Counted from the stretch's first letter, positions 45,577 through 53,630 are shown. The stretch is 64,000 nucleotides of DNA from Bacteroidales bacterium (GCA_015061285.1 SUWW01000001.1:186001-250000); one strand, 5' to 3'. A program made the numbers and translations. Notes: generated by a model not told the origin, from the letters alone.

Positions 45577-45909
45577 TCACATGTAGTGCTTTATCAATTT
45601 TGCGACAATTATCGATTCAAAATCGCGGCGACTATCTAATATGGTATGTATTATTATAGTATTACCCGATATTTCGTACACAATTCTATAGTTGCCCTGT
45701 ATAAGTTCTCGATACTTTTCAATGCCTTGTTTCTGCAATTCAGGTACAATACGTCCTTTGCAAGGGTACTGTTTTAGGCCTTTGATATTACACTCAAAAT
45801 CCTCTATTGTCTTTTGTACATACGTGTAACTCAGCGACTTGTAATATTCAATAATATCAATCAAGTCTACTTCGGCAAAATGGGAGATTATAACACTATC
45901 AATCTCCAT
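45577..45909 (-). CDS. RelE/ParE family toxin
   Basis: The 110-residue protein has the RelE/ParE fold pattern: two N-terminal helices (AEVDLIDIIEYYKSLSYTYVQKTIEDFECNIKGLKQYP) and a beta sheet with the family strings KYRELIQGNYRIVYEISGNTIIIHTILDSRRD. ParE members poison DNA gyrase, RelE members cut mRNA on the ribosome; the -GNYRIVYEI- and IxIxxIxDxRRD ending favours ParE. It overlaps its antitoxin gene by 11 bases, the usual coupling of type II systems. Confidence 0.9.
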   Translation of the reverse strand: MEIDSVIISHFAEVDLIDIIEYYKSLSYTYVQKTIEDFECNIKGLKQYPCKGRIVPELQKQGIEKYRELIQGNYRIVYEISGNTIIIHTILDSRRDFESIIVAKLIKHYM

Positions 45910-46210
45910 TGTGCAAGTATTTGCTTCTTAGCTCCGCGAAAACTTGATTAGCGTTTTTTGTGCGACCAGCGGCAACGTCTTTGTCGGATATTTGTATCAT
46001 TTTCAACATATTGAATGCATTCTTCATCTCTTGATACGATTCAATATCCATCAAAACCGCACGGGACTCACCGTCTTGCGTAATTATCATCGGCTCTTTC
46101 CTGTCATTCACAAACGACATCATGTCCACTGCGTTTGTTTTCATGTAGGTAACGGGCTTTATACATTCTCCTAAATTTGTAATTGTCATCTGTTTCTCTT
46201 TATAAGCCAT
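45899..46210 (-). CDS. Phd/YefM family antitoxin
   Basis: The 103-residue protein has the Phd/YefM N-terminal DNA-binding domain (ITNLGECIKPVTYMKTNAVDMMSFVNDRKEPMIITQDGESRAVLMDIESYQEM) followed by a toxin-binding C-terminal helix. It would bind and neutralise the ParE-like toxin encoded next and repress the shared promoter. The system probably stabilises the region or acts in phage defence or stress; nothing further can be seen. Confidence 0.92.
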   Translation of the reverse strand: MAYKEKQMTITNLGECIKPVTYMKTNAVDMMSFVNDRKEPMIITQDGESRAVLMDIESYQEMKNAFNMLKMIQISDKDVAAGRTKNANQVFAELRSKYLHNGD

Positions 46211-46259
46211 TTACGCGAATGTAAGCGAATTTTATTATTTGCAACTTCTATTTCACAAT

Positions 46260-46302
46260 AAAAAAGATAGCCCATAATACTTCAGCGTATAATGGACTAT
46301 CT
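46260..46302 (-). terminator. Rho-independent terminator of the YidD-like operon
   Basis: Minus strand stem AGATAGTCCATTATA with a near-complement (one wobble, one mismatch) and an 8-base loop, followed by TTTTTTATT. It lies about 50 bases after the 177-residue gene. Confidence 0.8.
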
Positions 46303-46350
46303 ATAATTATCCATCTCAAGGCGAGATGGTGTTTCTGACGAAAGAAGTTT

Positions 46351-46884
46351 TTACAACTCTATTTCAGTTGTAGAAGAAACTGTTGCTGATATTGGAGTTC
46401 CAGCTGCAATAGTTACATCTTTACCATGAATCAAGAAACCGAAAAGACAAAATACGGTAAGTACAATTGCACCAGCCATACGTGAATTGCCTTCAGCATT
46501 CATAGAAGAACTTGAAACGTTGACAACAGAACCGTCTACTGCGGTTACCTGTTTTACAACTATTTCCAATTCGCCAGCAATACCCATTAGACTTTTTGAG
46601 CGGCTACTTACTACTTGACCCATTGCAGTTGCACCAGCAGCGATTACAACCTTACCGTCTTGCTTAACGTCTGTCTTTACTTTGAAATTGACGACTTGAC
46701 CTTCATGAGCAGTGCTTGACGAAATGTTGTCTGTTAGTTCAAGTGCAATAGGAGTACCTGCCTTAATCTTAACAATTGTTTTTCCCTCGTTTCCTGGGAA
46801 TGTGAACGACATAAGTAGAGTTGCGGTTGCCATCAAAATGGCGGTTGGCTTTACGAAAGCCGATTTCAAAATTTTACAAATCAT
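46351..46884 (-). CDS. Exported beta-rich protein of unknown function
   Basis: I do not recognise a named family. The 177-residue protein has an N-terminal hydrophobic export signal (VKPTAILMATATLLMSF), a beta-rich body with the pattern KAGTPIALELTDNISSSTAHEGQVVNFKVKTDV...VVIAAGATAMGQVV, a second hydrophobic stretch (about 140-157, AGAIVLTVFCLFGFLIHG) and a repeat of the opening motif at the end (IAAGTPISATVSSTTEIEL). AGTPI motifs at both ends suggest a closed barrel. It follows the YidD-like gene by 17 bases in one operon, so the two products probably act together at the inner membrane or in the periplasm. Confidence 0.65.
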   Translation of the reverse strand: MICKILKSAFVKPTAILMATATLLMSFTFPGNEGKTIVKIKAGTPIALELTDNISSSTAHEGQVVNFKVKTDVKQDGKVVIAAGATAMGQVVSSRSKSLMGIAGELEIVVKQVTAVDGSVVNVSSSSMNAEGNSRMAGAIVLTVFCLFGFLIHGKDVTIAAGTPISATVSSTTEIEL

Positions 46885-46901
46885 GTTTTTAGATAAAAAT
46901 G

Positions 46902-48056
46902 TTAATAATAAGAGATTGTTAATGATTCTATTTTATTGAGCATTTTTTCAGTCTTTGATTCGTTATATCGAATGGCAGCCCTTCCTGAACCTCCAATACT
47001 TCCGACATAGAACGAAAGAGATAGAAAGCCACATAATGCCATAACACCATAGTTCTCACTCTTTAGGCTTGTATATGTAGCGTAACCCATTAATGCATTC
47101 ATTGCTAAAGAACTTATGAAACTGCCTTTGTGCCCAGAATACAAATAACCTAATCCAGGCACGACGATAGATAAAGCTCGTGCTACACGAGGATTCTTTT
47201 CGTTTTTTGATTTCGTTATCTTATCCGTTAACAATATGCACTCATCAATATTAGGCGCTCCGCATTCTTTGGCTTTCAACCAATAAGAATATGCAGTGTT
47301 ATAATCTCCAAGACGGATGCTATTTATGGCTTCTAATGGTGATATGGCGGTTGTAAATTCAGAGCTATTCGCATTGCAATTGGTGATTATAGACAATGAT
47401 GAAGAGTAGTCTTTCAATTCATAATGTGCCATAGCCGATTGCAGTAATAAATTCGGCGTATTCTTAAGTGAATCTTGTAGTGTCGCGTACTCAAATAGTG
47501 CGTCTGCTTGGCGGTTCAATGCGCGCAAACATTTCATTTTGCACTCTACTAAATCAGCAGACAAAGAACCTCGCAATAATTTTGCGCGTTCTATTTCTAT
47601 AAGTGCACATTCGTAACTATGCTCATTTATCAATCGTTTTACTACAAATGCAACAGTATCGCTTGAAGGCGTGAACTTTAGTGATACAGCTCTGGGAGTG
47701 ATTTCTTGATAAAGACTAATGTTGATGTCGCTTGTGTTAGGAGGAAAATCTACATAAGAACGAAATCCTCTTACATATGTAGATTTATAGTGCTCTCCAT
47801 CATGGCTGCAACGAACTAATCGGTCACACATCAATGGAAATGCTTTTAGAACATTGTTGTTATGAAAAACTAGTTTCCCATAGTTCGAACATGAAGGATA
47901 CATTGCGCAATGGCCATTCTTCAAGCCTGATATGAATTTTTGATAATCATTTATAGTCTCATTCAATGATTCTGCACTTGTTTGCCCGTTGGCACTATAT
48001 AGCGAAAGAGATAGTCCTAAGGCTAAAAGAATATGCTTTATTATTTTGACTCGCAT
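46902..48056 (-). CDS. Exported YidD-like domain fused to a helical-repeat and membrane region
   Basis: From the preferred ATG at 48056 (MRVKIIKHILLALGLSLSLYSANGQ, a clear signal peptide; an earlier start adds 36 residues and hides it) the protein has 384 residues. Residues about 36-85 match the YidD family: DYQKFISGLKNGHCAMYPSCSNYG, then KAFPLMCDRLVRCSHDG, including the PSCSxY and RLxRC signatures. Residues about 125-290 look like TPR-type helices, and 300-370 contain hydrophobic segments beginning ARALSIVVPGLGYLYSGHKGSFI. Normal YidD is an ~80-residue cytoplasmic factor that helps YidC insert membrane proteins. A signal peptide here points to a periplasmic domain with a different job. Confidence 0.75.
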   Translation of the reverse strand: MRVKIIKHILLALGLSLSLYSANGQTSAESLNETINDYQKFISGLKNGHCAMYPSCSNYGKLVFHNNNVLKAFPLMCDRLVRCSHDGEHYKSTYVRGFRSYVDFPPNTSDINISLYQEITPRAVSLKFTPSSDTVAFVVKRLINEHSYECALIEIERAKLLRGSLSADLVECKMKCLRALNRQADALFEYATLQDSLKNTPNLLLQSAMAHYELKDYSSSLSIITNCNANSSEFTTAISPLEAINSIRLGDYNTAYSYWLKAKECGAPNIDECILLTDKITKSKNEKNPRVARALSIVVPGLGYLYSGHKGSFISSLAMNALMGYATYTSLKSENYGVMALCGFLSLSFYVGSIGGSGRAAIRYNESKTEKMLNKIESLTISYY

Positions 48057-48173
48057 TTGACCTATATGTCTTTTTTTGTGCGATGCAAAGGTATAAGCAG
48101 CTTCTTTGATGGACTTGATTATCAAGGTTTTGGTTTCGCCGACTTCAGCGCGGATTTTCGCCATCCTTGGGCG

Positions 48174-48380
48174 TTATTCTGTGCTGTTTTGGGTGTAGAG
48201 CAGGAAGAAATTTCTGCCGAGTATTGTGCTTATGCGTTGGAGTAGTGCTGTGTCAATACTGTTTTTCTTGAGAGTATCGCGAATGGTGGTGCGGCTCATT
48301 TGTAGCTTGCGTGCGAGCCATGCTTGCGAGCGTTCTTGGCGTTCGAGCTCCTTCTTTATTTCTTCTCCTATATGTATCAT
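48174..48380 (-). CDS. Small Xre-type helix-turn-helix protein
   Basis: From the ATG at 48380 the protein has 68 residues: IGEEIKKELERQERSQAWLARKLQMSRTTIRDTLKKNSIDTALLQRISTILGRNFF, a complete Cro/C1-type DNA-binding domain with recognition helix RTTIRDTLKK. The longer frame upstream (26 more codons) lacks helix-turn-helix character and is not used. It stands alone between the YidD-like operon and the VapBC-like pair. It might regulate one of those or be the remains of a larger module. Confidence 0.8.
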   Translation of the reverse strand: MIHIGEEIKKELERQERSQAWLARKLQMSRTTIRDTLKKNSIDTALLQRISTILGRNFFLLYTQNSTE

Positions 48381-48755
48381 AAGACAAATGGCGTGAATTT
48401 CATTGTGTTCGTTCCAATCTGGCACCGCCAAGAGCCATACACAAGCAAACACAAGCATTGTTCACGCCATTTTGCGCAAACTGCGAGTGCTCGTCCTTGT
48501 GTATTACTAATAGAATTGGCGGTTCTGATTGGAATACAAGAACTTACAGTTAATATTTTACAGGTCTATATTTATTCTTATAGCTTAGCTTTTCAATTGT
48601 TAGGGTAAAAGTAGATAATCTTGCCGTATGAATAAAATGAAGATTGCGTGTCGAGTTATTAATTGTTGTCACACATTATTTCGTAAGATAATGGTATAGC
48701 ATCTTGATTGACTCAAAAAATGCTTGTATTTTACGCAGTTGTAAAAACTTATGAT
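48381..48755. other. Gap between the Xre gene and the VapBC-like pair
   Basis: Divergent intergenic region of about 375 bases. It holds one plus-strand promoter candidate (48591-48623). A 23-codon frame at 48629 is too weak to call. No RNA gene or repeat is recognised. Confidence 0.4.
48591..48623 (+). promoter_or_regulatory. Candidate promoter of the VapBC-like pair
   Basis: TTTC, 21 bases, TAATCTTG: one mismatch to TAnnTTTG. It would give a leader of about 125 bases before the antitoxin start. Confidence 0.3.
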
Positions 48756-48992
48756 ATGACAACTATAGCACAAAAAATAGCTCAAACACCGATGGCTCCG
48801 TATTTGGCGCTAATGCGAGGCATGACTCGAGAGGAAAAAGAAGTTGTTGTAGCTTTCCTTGTAGATACTATGAATGAGCCCAAACCTATACGAGAAGTAT
48901 CGTCTGAGTTCAAAAAATTGCGAGGCATGGTGTCTATAACAGAAGAAGAAATGTCTCGTGATGAACGTTTAGCTCATATTATGAAACGATGA
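48756..48992 (+). CDS. Putative antitoxin of a VapBC-like pair
   Basis: The 78-residue protein (MTTIAQKIAQTPMAPYLALMRGMTREEKEVVVAFLVDTM...) is small, acidic and helical, and overlaps the PIN-domain gene by four bases (ATGA), the usual antitoxin position. A TTG further upstream would add 16 residues without homology. The string LMRGMTREEKEVVVAFL is typical of short antitoxins paired with PIN toxins in Bacteroidota, but it lacks an obvious AbrB or ribbon-helix-helix domain. Its role as antitoxin is inferred from position and size. Confidence 0.75.
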   Translation: MTTIAQKIAQTPMAPYLALMRGMTREEKEVVVAFLVDTMNEPKPIREVSSEFKKLRGMVSITEEEMSRDERLAHIMKR

Positions 48993-49408
48993 AGCGAGTA
49001 TTTCTTGACACAAACATATTGATTGACTATATCGATAATCGCACAGGAGCCGATAATGCAGAATTGATATTTGCATGTGGTTTCTCTGGCGAAATCAAAT
49101 TGTTTGCCTCATCACTCACATTTGCTAATATGGCATACATAATAAAAGGTCGCACCAAAGAAGAAAAGTATAATGCTTTGGCATTGATGGCAGATATTGT
49201 AGAAATACTTCCATTAGGTAAAATCGAAGTTATGTCAGCAATTGCACAACCAGTGAAAGATTTTGAAGATATGCTTCAGTATCAATGTGCAAAAACCGCT
49301 AATTGTGATTACATAGTCACTAACGACCGCCGACACTACGAATTTTCCGACATCACACACTATTCATCAGCCGAGTTTGTTGCTCAAATAGATAGTTTGA
49401 CAAAATAA
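48989..49408 (+). CDS. PIN-domain ribonuclease toxin, VapC-like
   Basis: The 139-residue protein has the PIN acidic residues: Asp in VFLDTNILIDY (residues 4-14), and DYIVTNDRRHYEFSD near the C-terminus with the last conserved Asp. PIN toxins cleave RNA, commonly tRNA or rRNA, when their antitoxin is lost. It overlaps the upstream antitoxin gene by four bases. It ends convergent to the TPR gene, close to that gene's terminator. Confidence 0.9.
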   Translation: MKRVFLDTNILIDYIDNRTGADNAELIFACGFSGEIKLFASSLTFANMAYIIKGRTKEEKYNALALMADIVEILPLGKIEVMSAIAQPVKDFEDMLQYQCAKTANCDYIVTNDRRHYEFSDITHYSSAEFVAQIDSLTK

Positions 49409-49432
49409 CCCATCAATATCACTATCAATAGC

Positions 49433-49470
49433 AAAAAAAGAGCGGCGCTCATCGTAAAGACAAACGCCGC
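49433..49470 (-). terminator. Rho-independent terminator of the threonine operon
   Basis: Minus strand stem GCGGCG/CGCCGC with a 17-base loop, then TC and seven T residues, 22 bases after the TPR gene stop. It is the first strong terminator after thrA on this strand. Confidence 0.8.
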
Positions 49471-49492
49471 ATTTGAGTATCAAGTTCAAATA

Positions 49493-50137
49493 TTATTTGA
49501 GCTGAGAATCGATAATTTCACCGATTTTCTTTGCGTCTTCGCTATTAGGGTCGACAGCAAGAGCTTTGTCGTTCCACTCTTTAGCAGCTTGGAAAACCTC
49601 TTTTGCGCGAGCTTCGATAGCAGTACGCTGTTCTGGCTTGGTAGATGCTTGAATTTCGCCAAGAATCTTATTACCATCAACAATCTGAGCATTAGCCTTT
49701 TTAGCATACTCTTTGGTAAGAGCTTTCTTTACGATGTTAACAACTTTAGGATCTTTCACTATGCCGTGAGCTTTCTCAAGTTGAGCAAGACGCTCGTCGA
49801 CAAGTTTCATTTTACCATAGTTTTCTGCAATATAATATGTAGCGAAGTCGGCCTTTTTATATCCGAGATCGATAGATTGTTGATATAGTTTGTTAGAAGT
49901 TTCAAAATCTTCGATACGACGAGCGCAATCGCCAGCATTATATACAGTAGCAGCATCAACAGAGTCGCCCCAAAGCGTAATAGCTTGTTGATATGAAGCG
50001 AGAGCCTCTTTGAATTTTTTCTCTTTGACTAATGCGTTTCCTTCGTTTTTGAATTCGTCTGCTGTTTTCTCTTGAGCCATTGCCATCATAGGCAACATAA
50101 GCAATGCAAGTGCTAATTTGAAATTGATTTTCATCAT
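49493..50137 (-). CDS. Periplasmic TPR-containing protein
   Basis: The 214-residue protein has a signal peptide (MMKINFKLALALLMLPMMAMAQ) and TPR-like helices (DEFKNEGNALVKEKKFKEALASYQQAITLWG, YNAGDCARRIEDFETSNKLYQQSIDLG). It may act as an adaptor or scaffold in the envelope. It follows thrC by 60 bases on the same strand and ends at the operon terminator, but its link to threonine synthesis is unclear; it may be a read-through passenger. No catalytic motif. Confidence 0.85.
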   Translation of the reverse strand: MMKINFKLALALLMLPMMAMAQEKTADEFKNEGNALVKEKKFKEALASYQQAITLWGDSVDAATVYNAGDCARRIEDFETSNKLYQQSIDLGYKKADFATYYIAENYGKMKLVDERLAQLEKAHGIVKDPKVVNIVKKALTKEYAKKANAQIVDGNKILGEIQASTKPEQRTAIEARAKEVFQAAKEWNDKALAVDPNSEDAKKIGEIIDSQLK

Positions 50138-50197
50138 TTTTTAGGTTTAATGTTATGTGGCACGAGATTAATAGTTCCCATGCCATTCGGGTTAATT

Positions 50198-51487
50198 TTA
50201 CTTGATATTTGTTTTCAATAGATTGTAATCGGCTGCAATGTTAATAGATTTTTTCTCACGAGTCATAAATTTTTGCAAACGTTCAGGAATTTTTACGTTG
50301 TCGTTGGTGAATTTCTCAACAGTTGCAAGGAATTTAGCCGGGTGAGCCGTTTCGAGGAAAATACCTATTTCGCCCTCTTTCAAGCTGTCGCGCAATGCGG
50401 CATAGCCTACAGCACCGTGAGGATCGCATACATAGCCATATTTATTCTTTACCTCAGCTATTGCTTCTCCAATCATATCATCGGTGTAGCTATAGCTACT
50501 TATAAGTTTTTTCATTTCGACGTTTGAGCCGCCAAATAGTTCGCTCACGCGCGCGAAGTTGCTCGGATCACCTACGTCCATTGCGTTTGCAATAGTAGCA
50601 ACAGATGCCATAGGCTTATAAACGCCAGTTTCGAGGAAGTCGGTAAATACGCGGTTGGCATTCACTGCTGCAATGAAGCGACCAACAGGCAAGCCCATCT
50701 TCCAAGCTATAAGACCAGCGGTAATATCACCAAAGTTGCCACTCGGCACAGAGATGACTGTTTTCTCCCAATCTTTTCGCGGAATTTGAGCCAAAGCATG
50801 GAAATAGTATACGCTCTGCGGCAAGAAACGCGCAAGATTTATTGAGTTTGCCGAGGTCAGAATCTTCTCTTTGTTGAGTTCTGCGTCCATAAAGGCGTCT
50901 TTCACCATTCGTTGGCACGAGTCGAACACGCCATCAACTTCGTATGCAGTGATATTTTGACCAAGCGTAGTGAACTGTTTCTCTTGAATTTCGCTCACCA
51001 AACCCGAAGGATATAGCACGTGCACATACACATTAGGCACGCCCAAGAACCCATTTGCCACAGCCGAGCCAGTATCGCCCGAAGTAGCAGCAAGCACGTT
51101 GATAGGGCGTCCACCGAAGTCGGCAAAATAGGACATCACTCGCGCAAGAAAACGCGCGCCAACATCCTTGAATGCAAGCGTTGGTCCGTGGAAAAGTTCA
51201 AGCGAACTTATATTGTCGCCTACTTTGACAACGGGCACTGGGAAGTTGAATGCATCTTCCACCATAGCCTTGAATTTGTCCTCGGGAATGTCTGGGCAGA
51301 AGTAATACTTCAATACTTCAAAACCGATTTCGCCCATCGATTTGCCGGGCAACCAATCCCAAAACGAAGCTGGCAATACAGGTATTTGCTCTGGCATATA
51401 TAAACCTTTGTCGGGAGCAAGTCCTTTTAGTACGGCAGTCTTCAAGTCTGCCACATGTGCTCGATTATTTGTGCTGTAGTATTTCAT
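50198..51487 (-). CDS. thrC: Threonine synthase
   Basis: ThrC turns O-phosphohomoserine into threonine with pyridoxal phosphate. The 429-residue protein matches the family in length and shows the start MKYYSTNNRAHVADLKTAVLKGLAPDKGLYMPE, the PLP lysine in HGPTLAFKDVGARFLAR, the phosphate-binding ATSGDTGSAVA, and SVPSGNFGDITAGL. In Bacteroidota thrC normally follows the phosphoglycerate-mutase-like gene directly; here two extra genes lie between them (51519-52360). A 31-base gap separates it from that cassette. Confidence 0.98.
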   Translation of the reverse strand: MKYYSTNNRAHVADLKTAVLKGLAPDKGLYMPEQIPVLPASFWDWLPGKSMGEIGFEVLKYYFCPDIPEDKFKAMVEDAFNFPVPVVKVGDNISSLELFHGPTLAFKDVGARFLARVMSYFADFGGRPINVLAATSGDTGSAVANGFLGVPNVYVHVLYPSGLVSEIQEKQFTTLGQNITAYEVDGVFDSCQRMVKDAFMDAELNKEKILTSANSINLARFLPQSVYYFHALAQIPRKDWEKTVISVPSGNFGDITAGLIAWKMGLPVGRFIAAVNANRVFTDFLETGVYKPMASVATIANAMDVGDPSNFARVSELFGGSNVEMKKLISSYSYTDDMIGEAIAEVKNKYGYVCDPHGAVGYAALRDSLKEGEIGIFLETAHPAKFLATVEKFTNDNVKIPERLQKFMTREKKSINIAADYNLLKTNIK

Positions 51488-51518
51488 AATTAGTCTTTAT
51501 ATATCTATGTAATGCTCT

Positions 51519-51932
51519 TTATAATGATGATAAATGGTTGTTTACGTCGACTTCTTCGAGATTATTTATCTCTTTCGTAAGATTCTGAAGAAGAGCGCCT
51601 AAGAAGTTTCTGCCGATATTATTCATAGCTAAAGCACCTCTTTTAGGGTAGACGTACAATAACACCAATCTATCTCGATTTGTTTCAACTAAATAAATAA
51701 GCCTAAAGCCGTCTTTCTGCGTCAGATTTTGCAGACTATTAGCGACTCTTAGTTTTACCGTTCGTTGATTACTTGTTTGAATGATACGTTCGTTTGTGTC
51801 GCGAAGAATATTGTCTGGCATTGCAGATAAGGCTTTGCAAATGTCTTCAATCACAGAACCGTAGCCATTTTTAGGTTTCTTGGTTAAGATTTCGACAGCC
51901 TTTCTGAAGTCCGAAGAGCAATAAAACTTCAT
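51519..51932 (-). CDS. RelE-like putative toxin inserted in the threonine operon
   Basis: From the ATG at 51932 the protein has 137 residues. The core RTVKLRVANSLQNLTQKDGFRLIYLVETNRDRLVLLYVYPKRGALAMNNIG has the spacing of RelE/HigB-type toxins (Kx(R/N)...GFRxxYxx...D.xxLLxxYxK). The N-terminal helix region is SSDFRKAVEILTKKPKNGYGSVIEDI. The family call is by pattern only and somewhat weak. Its start overlaps the preceding gene's stop in ATGA, so the two are translationally coupled. A longer frame upstream has no support. Its position between the proposed homoserine kinase and thrC genes is unusual for a toxin-like gene. Confidence 0.65.
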   Translation of the reverse strand: MKFYCSSDFRKAVEILTKKPKNGYGSVIEDICKALSAMPDNILRDTNERIIQTSNQRTVKLRVANSLQNLTQKDGFRLIYLVETNRDRLVLLYVYPKRGALAMNNIGRNFLGALLQNLTKEINNLEEVDVNNHLSSL

Positions 51933-52360
51933 ATAATAGCATTGTCTAACTGGTTCAGTATTGCTTGAAAATTGCCATCTTGAGGGGCTTCTATTCGCCA
52001 CTCTTTTACGTCGAAGCGAAGTTCTTCTACGTCTGCTATGCAATCGTTGAATTTTTCAACCAACGAGCGCATTCCCTTATATTGACGAGAGTTTCGTATG
52101 TCGTAGTAGATGGCTTTCATTCCAACTTCAATACTTACTAAAGCTTTTTCTATGTATTGAGCTTGAGTATCAGTTAGTTCGGTGAAATTTTCGCGAGTGA
52201 ACGAAATGAGTTTATTTGTATCCTCTATGTACGTATTTAGAAACTTAGAGAGTTCTAACACAGAATCAAGATACTTATTAATATCCTGAGCCACAGTATC
52301 GTTGGTTATTTTACCAATCCTTCGATACGACTTCTTTATTGATTCAAACTGCGTACACAT
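51929..52360 (-). CDS. Partner of the RelE-like gene, helical protein of unknown family
   Basis: The 143-residue protein is almost wholly alpha-helical (DTVAQDINKYLDSVLELSKFLNTYIEDTNKLISFTRENF, QYIEKALVSIEVGMKAIYYDIRN), with no DNA-binding, signal or membrane motif that I can see. It starts 31 bases after the phosphoglycerate-mutase-like gene and overlaps the RelE-like gene by four bases. By position it is the candidate antitoxin, but at 143 residues it is large for one and may instead be an unrelated sensor or partner. A -7 box TACATTTG sits just upstream. Confidence 0.65.
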   Translation of the reverse strand: MCTQFESIKKSYRRIGKITNDTVAQDINKYLDSVLELSKFLNTYIEDTNKLISFTRENFTELTDTQAQYIEKALVSIEVGMKAIYYDIRNSRQYKGMRSLVEKFNDCIADVEELRFDVKEWRIEAPQDGNFQAILNQLDNAII

Positions 52361-52377
52361 TTTGGTCTGTTTTGATA

Positions 52378-52385
52378 CAAATGTA
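52378..52385 (-). promoter_or_regulatory. Internal -7 box in front of the inserted two-gene cassette
   Basis: TACATTTG on the minus strand, exact TAnnTTTG, in the 31-base gap right after the phosphoglycerate-mutase-like gene. TTTA or TTTT at 20-21 bases upstream could serve as -33. The leader to the cassette ATG would be about 10 bases. Confidence 0.45.
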
Positions 52386-52391
52386 AAACTA

Positions 52392-53603
52392 TTATTCGTT
52401 ACCCATAAAAACTTTCATGAAGTCAGTCAAAACAAGGTGTCCGTAGGAGCCTTTCTGCGCCGAAACCTCGTCATATGTAGGTATGCCATCGCCTTCCATA
52501 TTAGTTCTATAAATAAGGAATGGTATTTCGGTGCGAGTGTGCGTACGTACGGCACACGGCGTGGGATGATCGGGCAAAAGCGCAATACTTACTGGCTCGT
52601 CCCACTTTTCTATTTCTTTCATTATCGGACCAACAACTTTCTTGTCGATGTCCTCTATAGTCTGTTTTTTGAGCTTTGCATCGCCTTCGTGTCCAGCTTC
52701 ATCGGGCGCTTCCATGTGTAGGTATACATAGTCATACTTACGCAAAGCCTCAATAGCAGCATTTGCTTTGCCTTCGAAGTTGGTATTATAAAGGCCAGTA
52801 GCGCCTTCAACTTGAATAGGCAGAAGTCCGCCAAGACGTCCAATACCAAAAATCAAATCGACAGCCGAAATCACAGCGCCCGTCTTGATTTGCGGATACA
52901 TCTGCTGAATGGTAGGCATTGATGGCTTGAAACCTGCCGACCAAGGCCAAATGGTATTTGCCATAGGTTTGCCAGCAGCCTTGCGCGCCTTATTTATAGG
53001 GTGACTTTCGAGTATGGCTTGACTCTTCTGCATCAAGTCGCGAATGAGGTCGCAAGTTTCGCTTGATGAGCCTATTGGCTTCGGCAACACGTCGACAACC
53101 TTAGCGCCTGGGACGTCGTGGGGCGGAGTCATTGTGAAGTCGTTTTTACCGCCTTTTATTATAAGTATGTGGCGATAGCTAACGCCTTTGTAGAAGTGCA
53201 CGCGGTCGTTAGCGAGTTTTTCGTTGAGCAGGTCGATAAGTTGCCCAGCGTCTTCGGTAGTTATGTGTCCGCCCGAGTGGTTGACAAGTATGCCATTGTC
53301 GATAGTGCATATATTGCAACGCATAACGAGGTCGGTAGGTTCGAAGTCGATACCAATAGCAGCAGCTTCGAGCACACCACGACCTTGATAGAGTTTTTCA
53401 GTCTCGTAACCCATTATTGTCATATTTGCCACTTCGCTGCCAGGGTGAAGCGTATCGGGCACAGTTTTAAGCATACCCATGCGCGAACGCTTAGCCAAAG
53501 CATCAATATTGGGTTTATATGCGGCCTGAAATATTGTTTTGCCGCCGAATTCTGCAATAGGCTCATCGGCAGCGCCATCAGTTAAAATGACTAAGTATTT
53601 CAT
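52392..53603 (-). CDS. Cofactor-independent phosphoglycerate-mutase-like protein, proposed homoserine kinase
   Basis: The 403-residue alkaline-phosphatase-superfamily protein has the metal-site Asp and start of the ApgM family (MKYLVILTDGAADEPIAEFGGKT), HPGSEVANMTIMGYE with the probable nucleophile Ser, YLHMEAPDEAGHEGD and LLPDHPTPCAVRTHTRTEIPF. Annotation usually says phosphoglycerate mutase, but members located between thrA and thrC in genomes lacking a GHMP-type ThrB have been proposed to act as homoserine kinase. That is the situation here: thrA is 27 bases upstream, thrC follows in the operon, and no thrB is in the window. Confidence 0.85.
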   Translation of the reverse strand: MKYLVILTDGAADEPIAEFGGKTIFQAAYKPNIDALAKRSRMGMLKTVPDTLHPGSEVANMTIMGYETEKLYQGRGVLEAAAIGIDFEPTDLVMRCNICTIDNGILVNHSGGHITTEDAGQLIDLLNEKLANDRVHFYKGVSYRHILIIKGGKNDFTMTPPHDVPGAKVVDVLPKPIGSSSETCDLIRDLMQKSQAILESHPINKARKAAGKPMANTIWPWSAGFKPSMPTIQQMYPQIKTGAVISAVDLIFGIGRLGGLLPIQVEGATGLYNTNFEGKANAAIEALRKYDYVYLHMEAPDEAGHEGDAKLKKQTIEDIDKKVVGPIMKEIEKWDEPVSIALLPDHPTPCAVRTHTRTEIPFLIYRTNMEGDGIPTYDEVSAQKGSYGHLVLTDFMKVFMGNE

Positions 53604-53630
53604 TGTAGTAATGTTTTTTCAGAATCGTGT

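Noticed and set aside
48629-48700. 23-codon plus-strand frame upstream of the VapBC-like pair
   Set aside because: No Shine-Dalgarno site, no recognisable features and only a weak -7 box in front; likely part of the leader.
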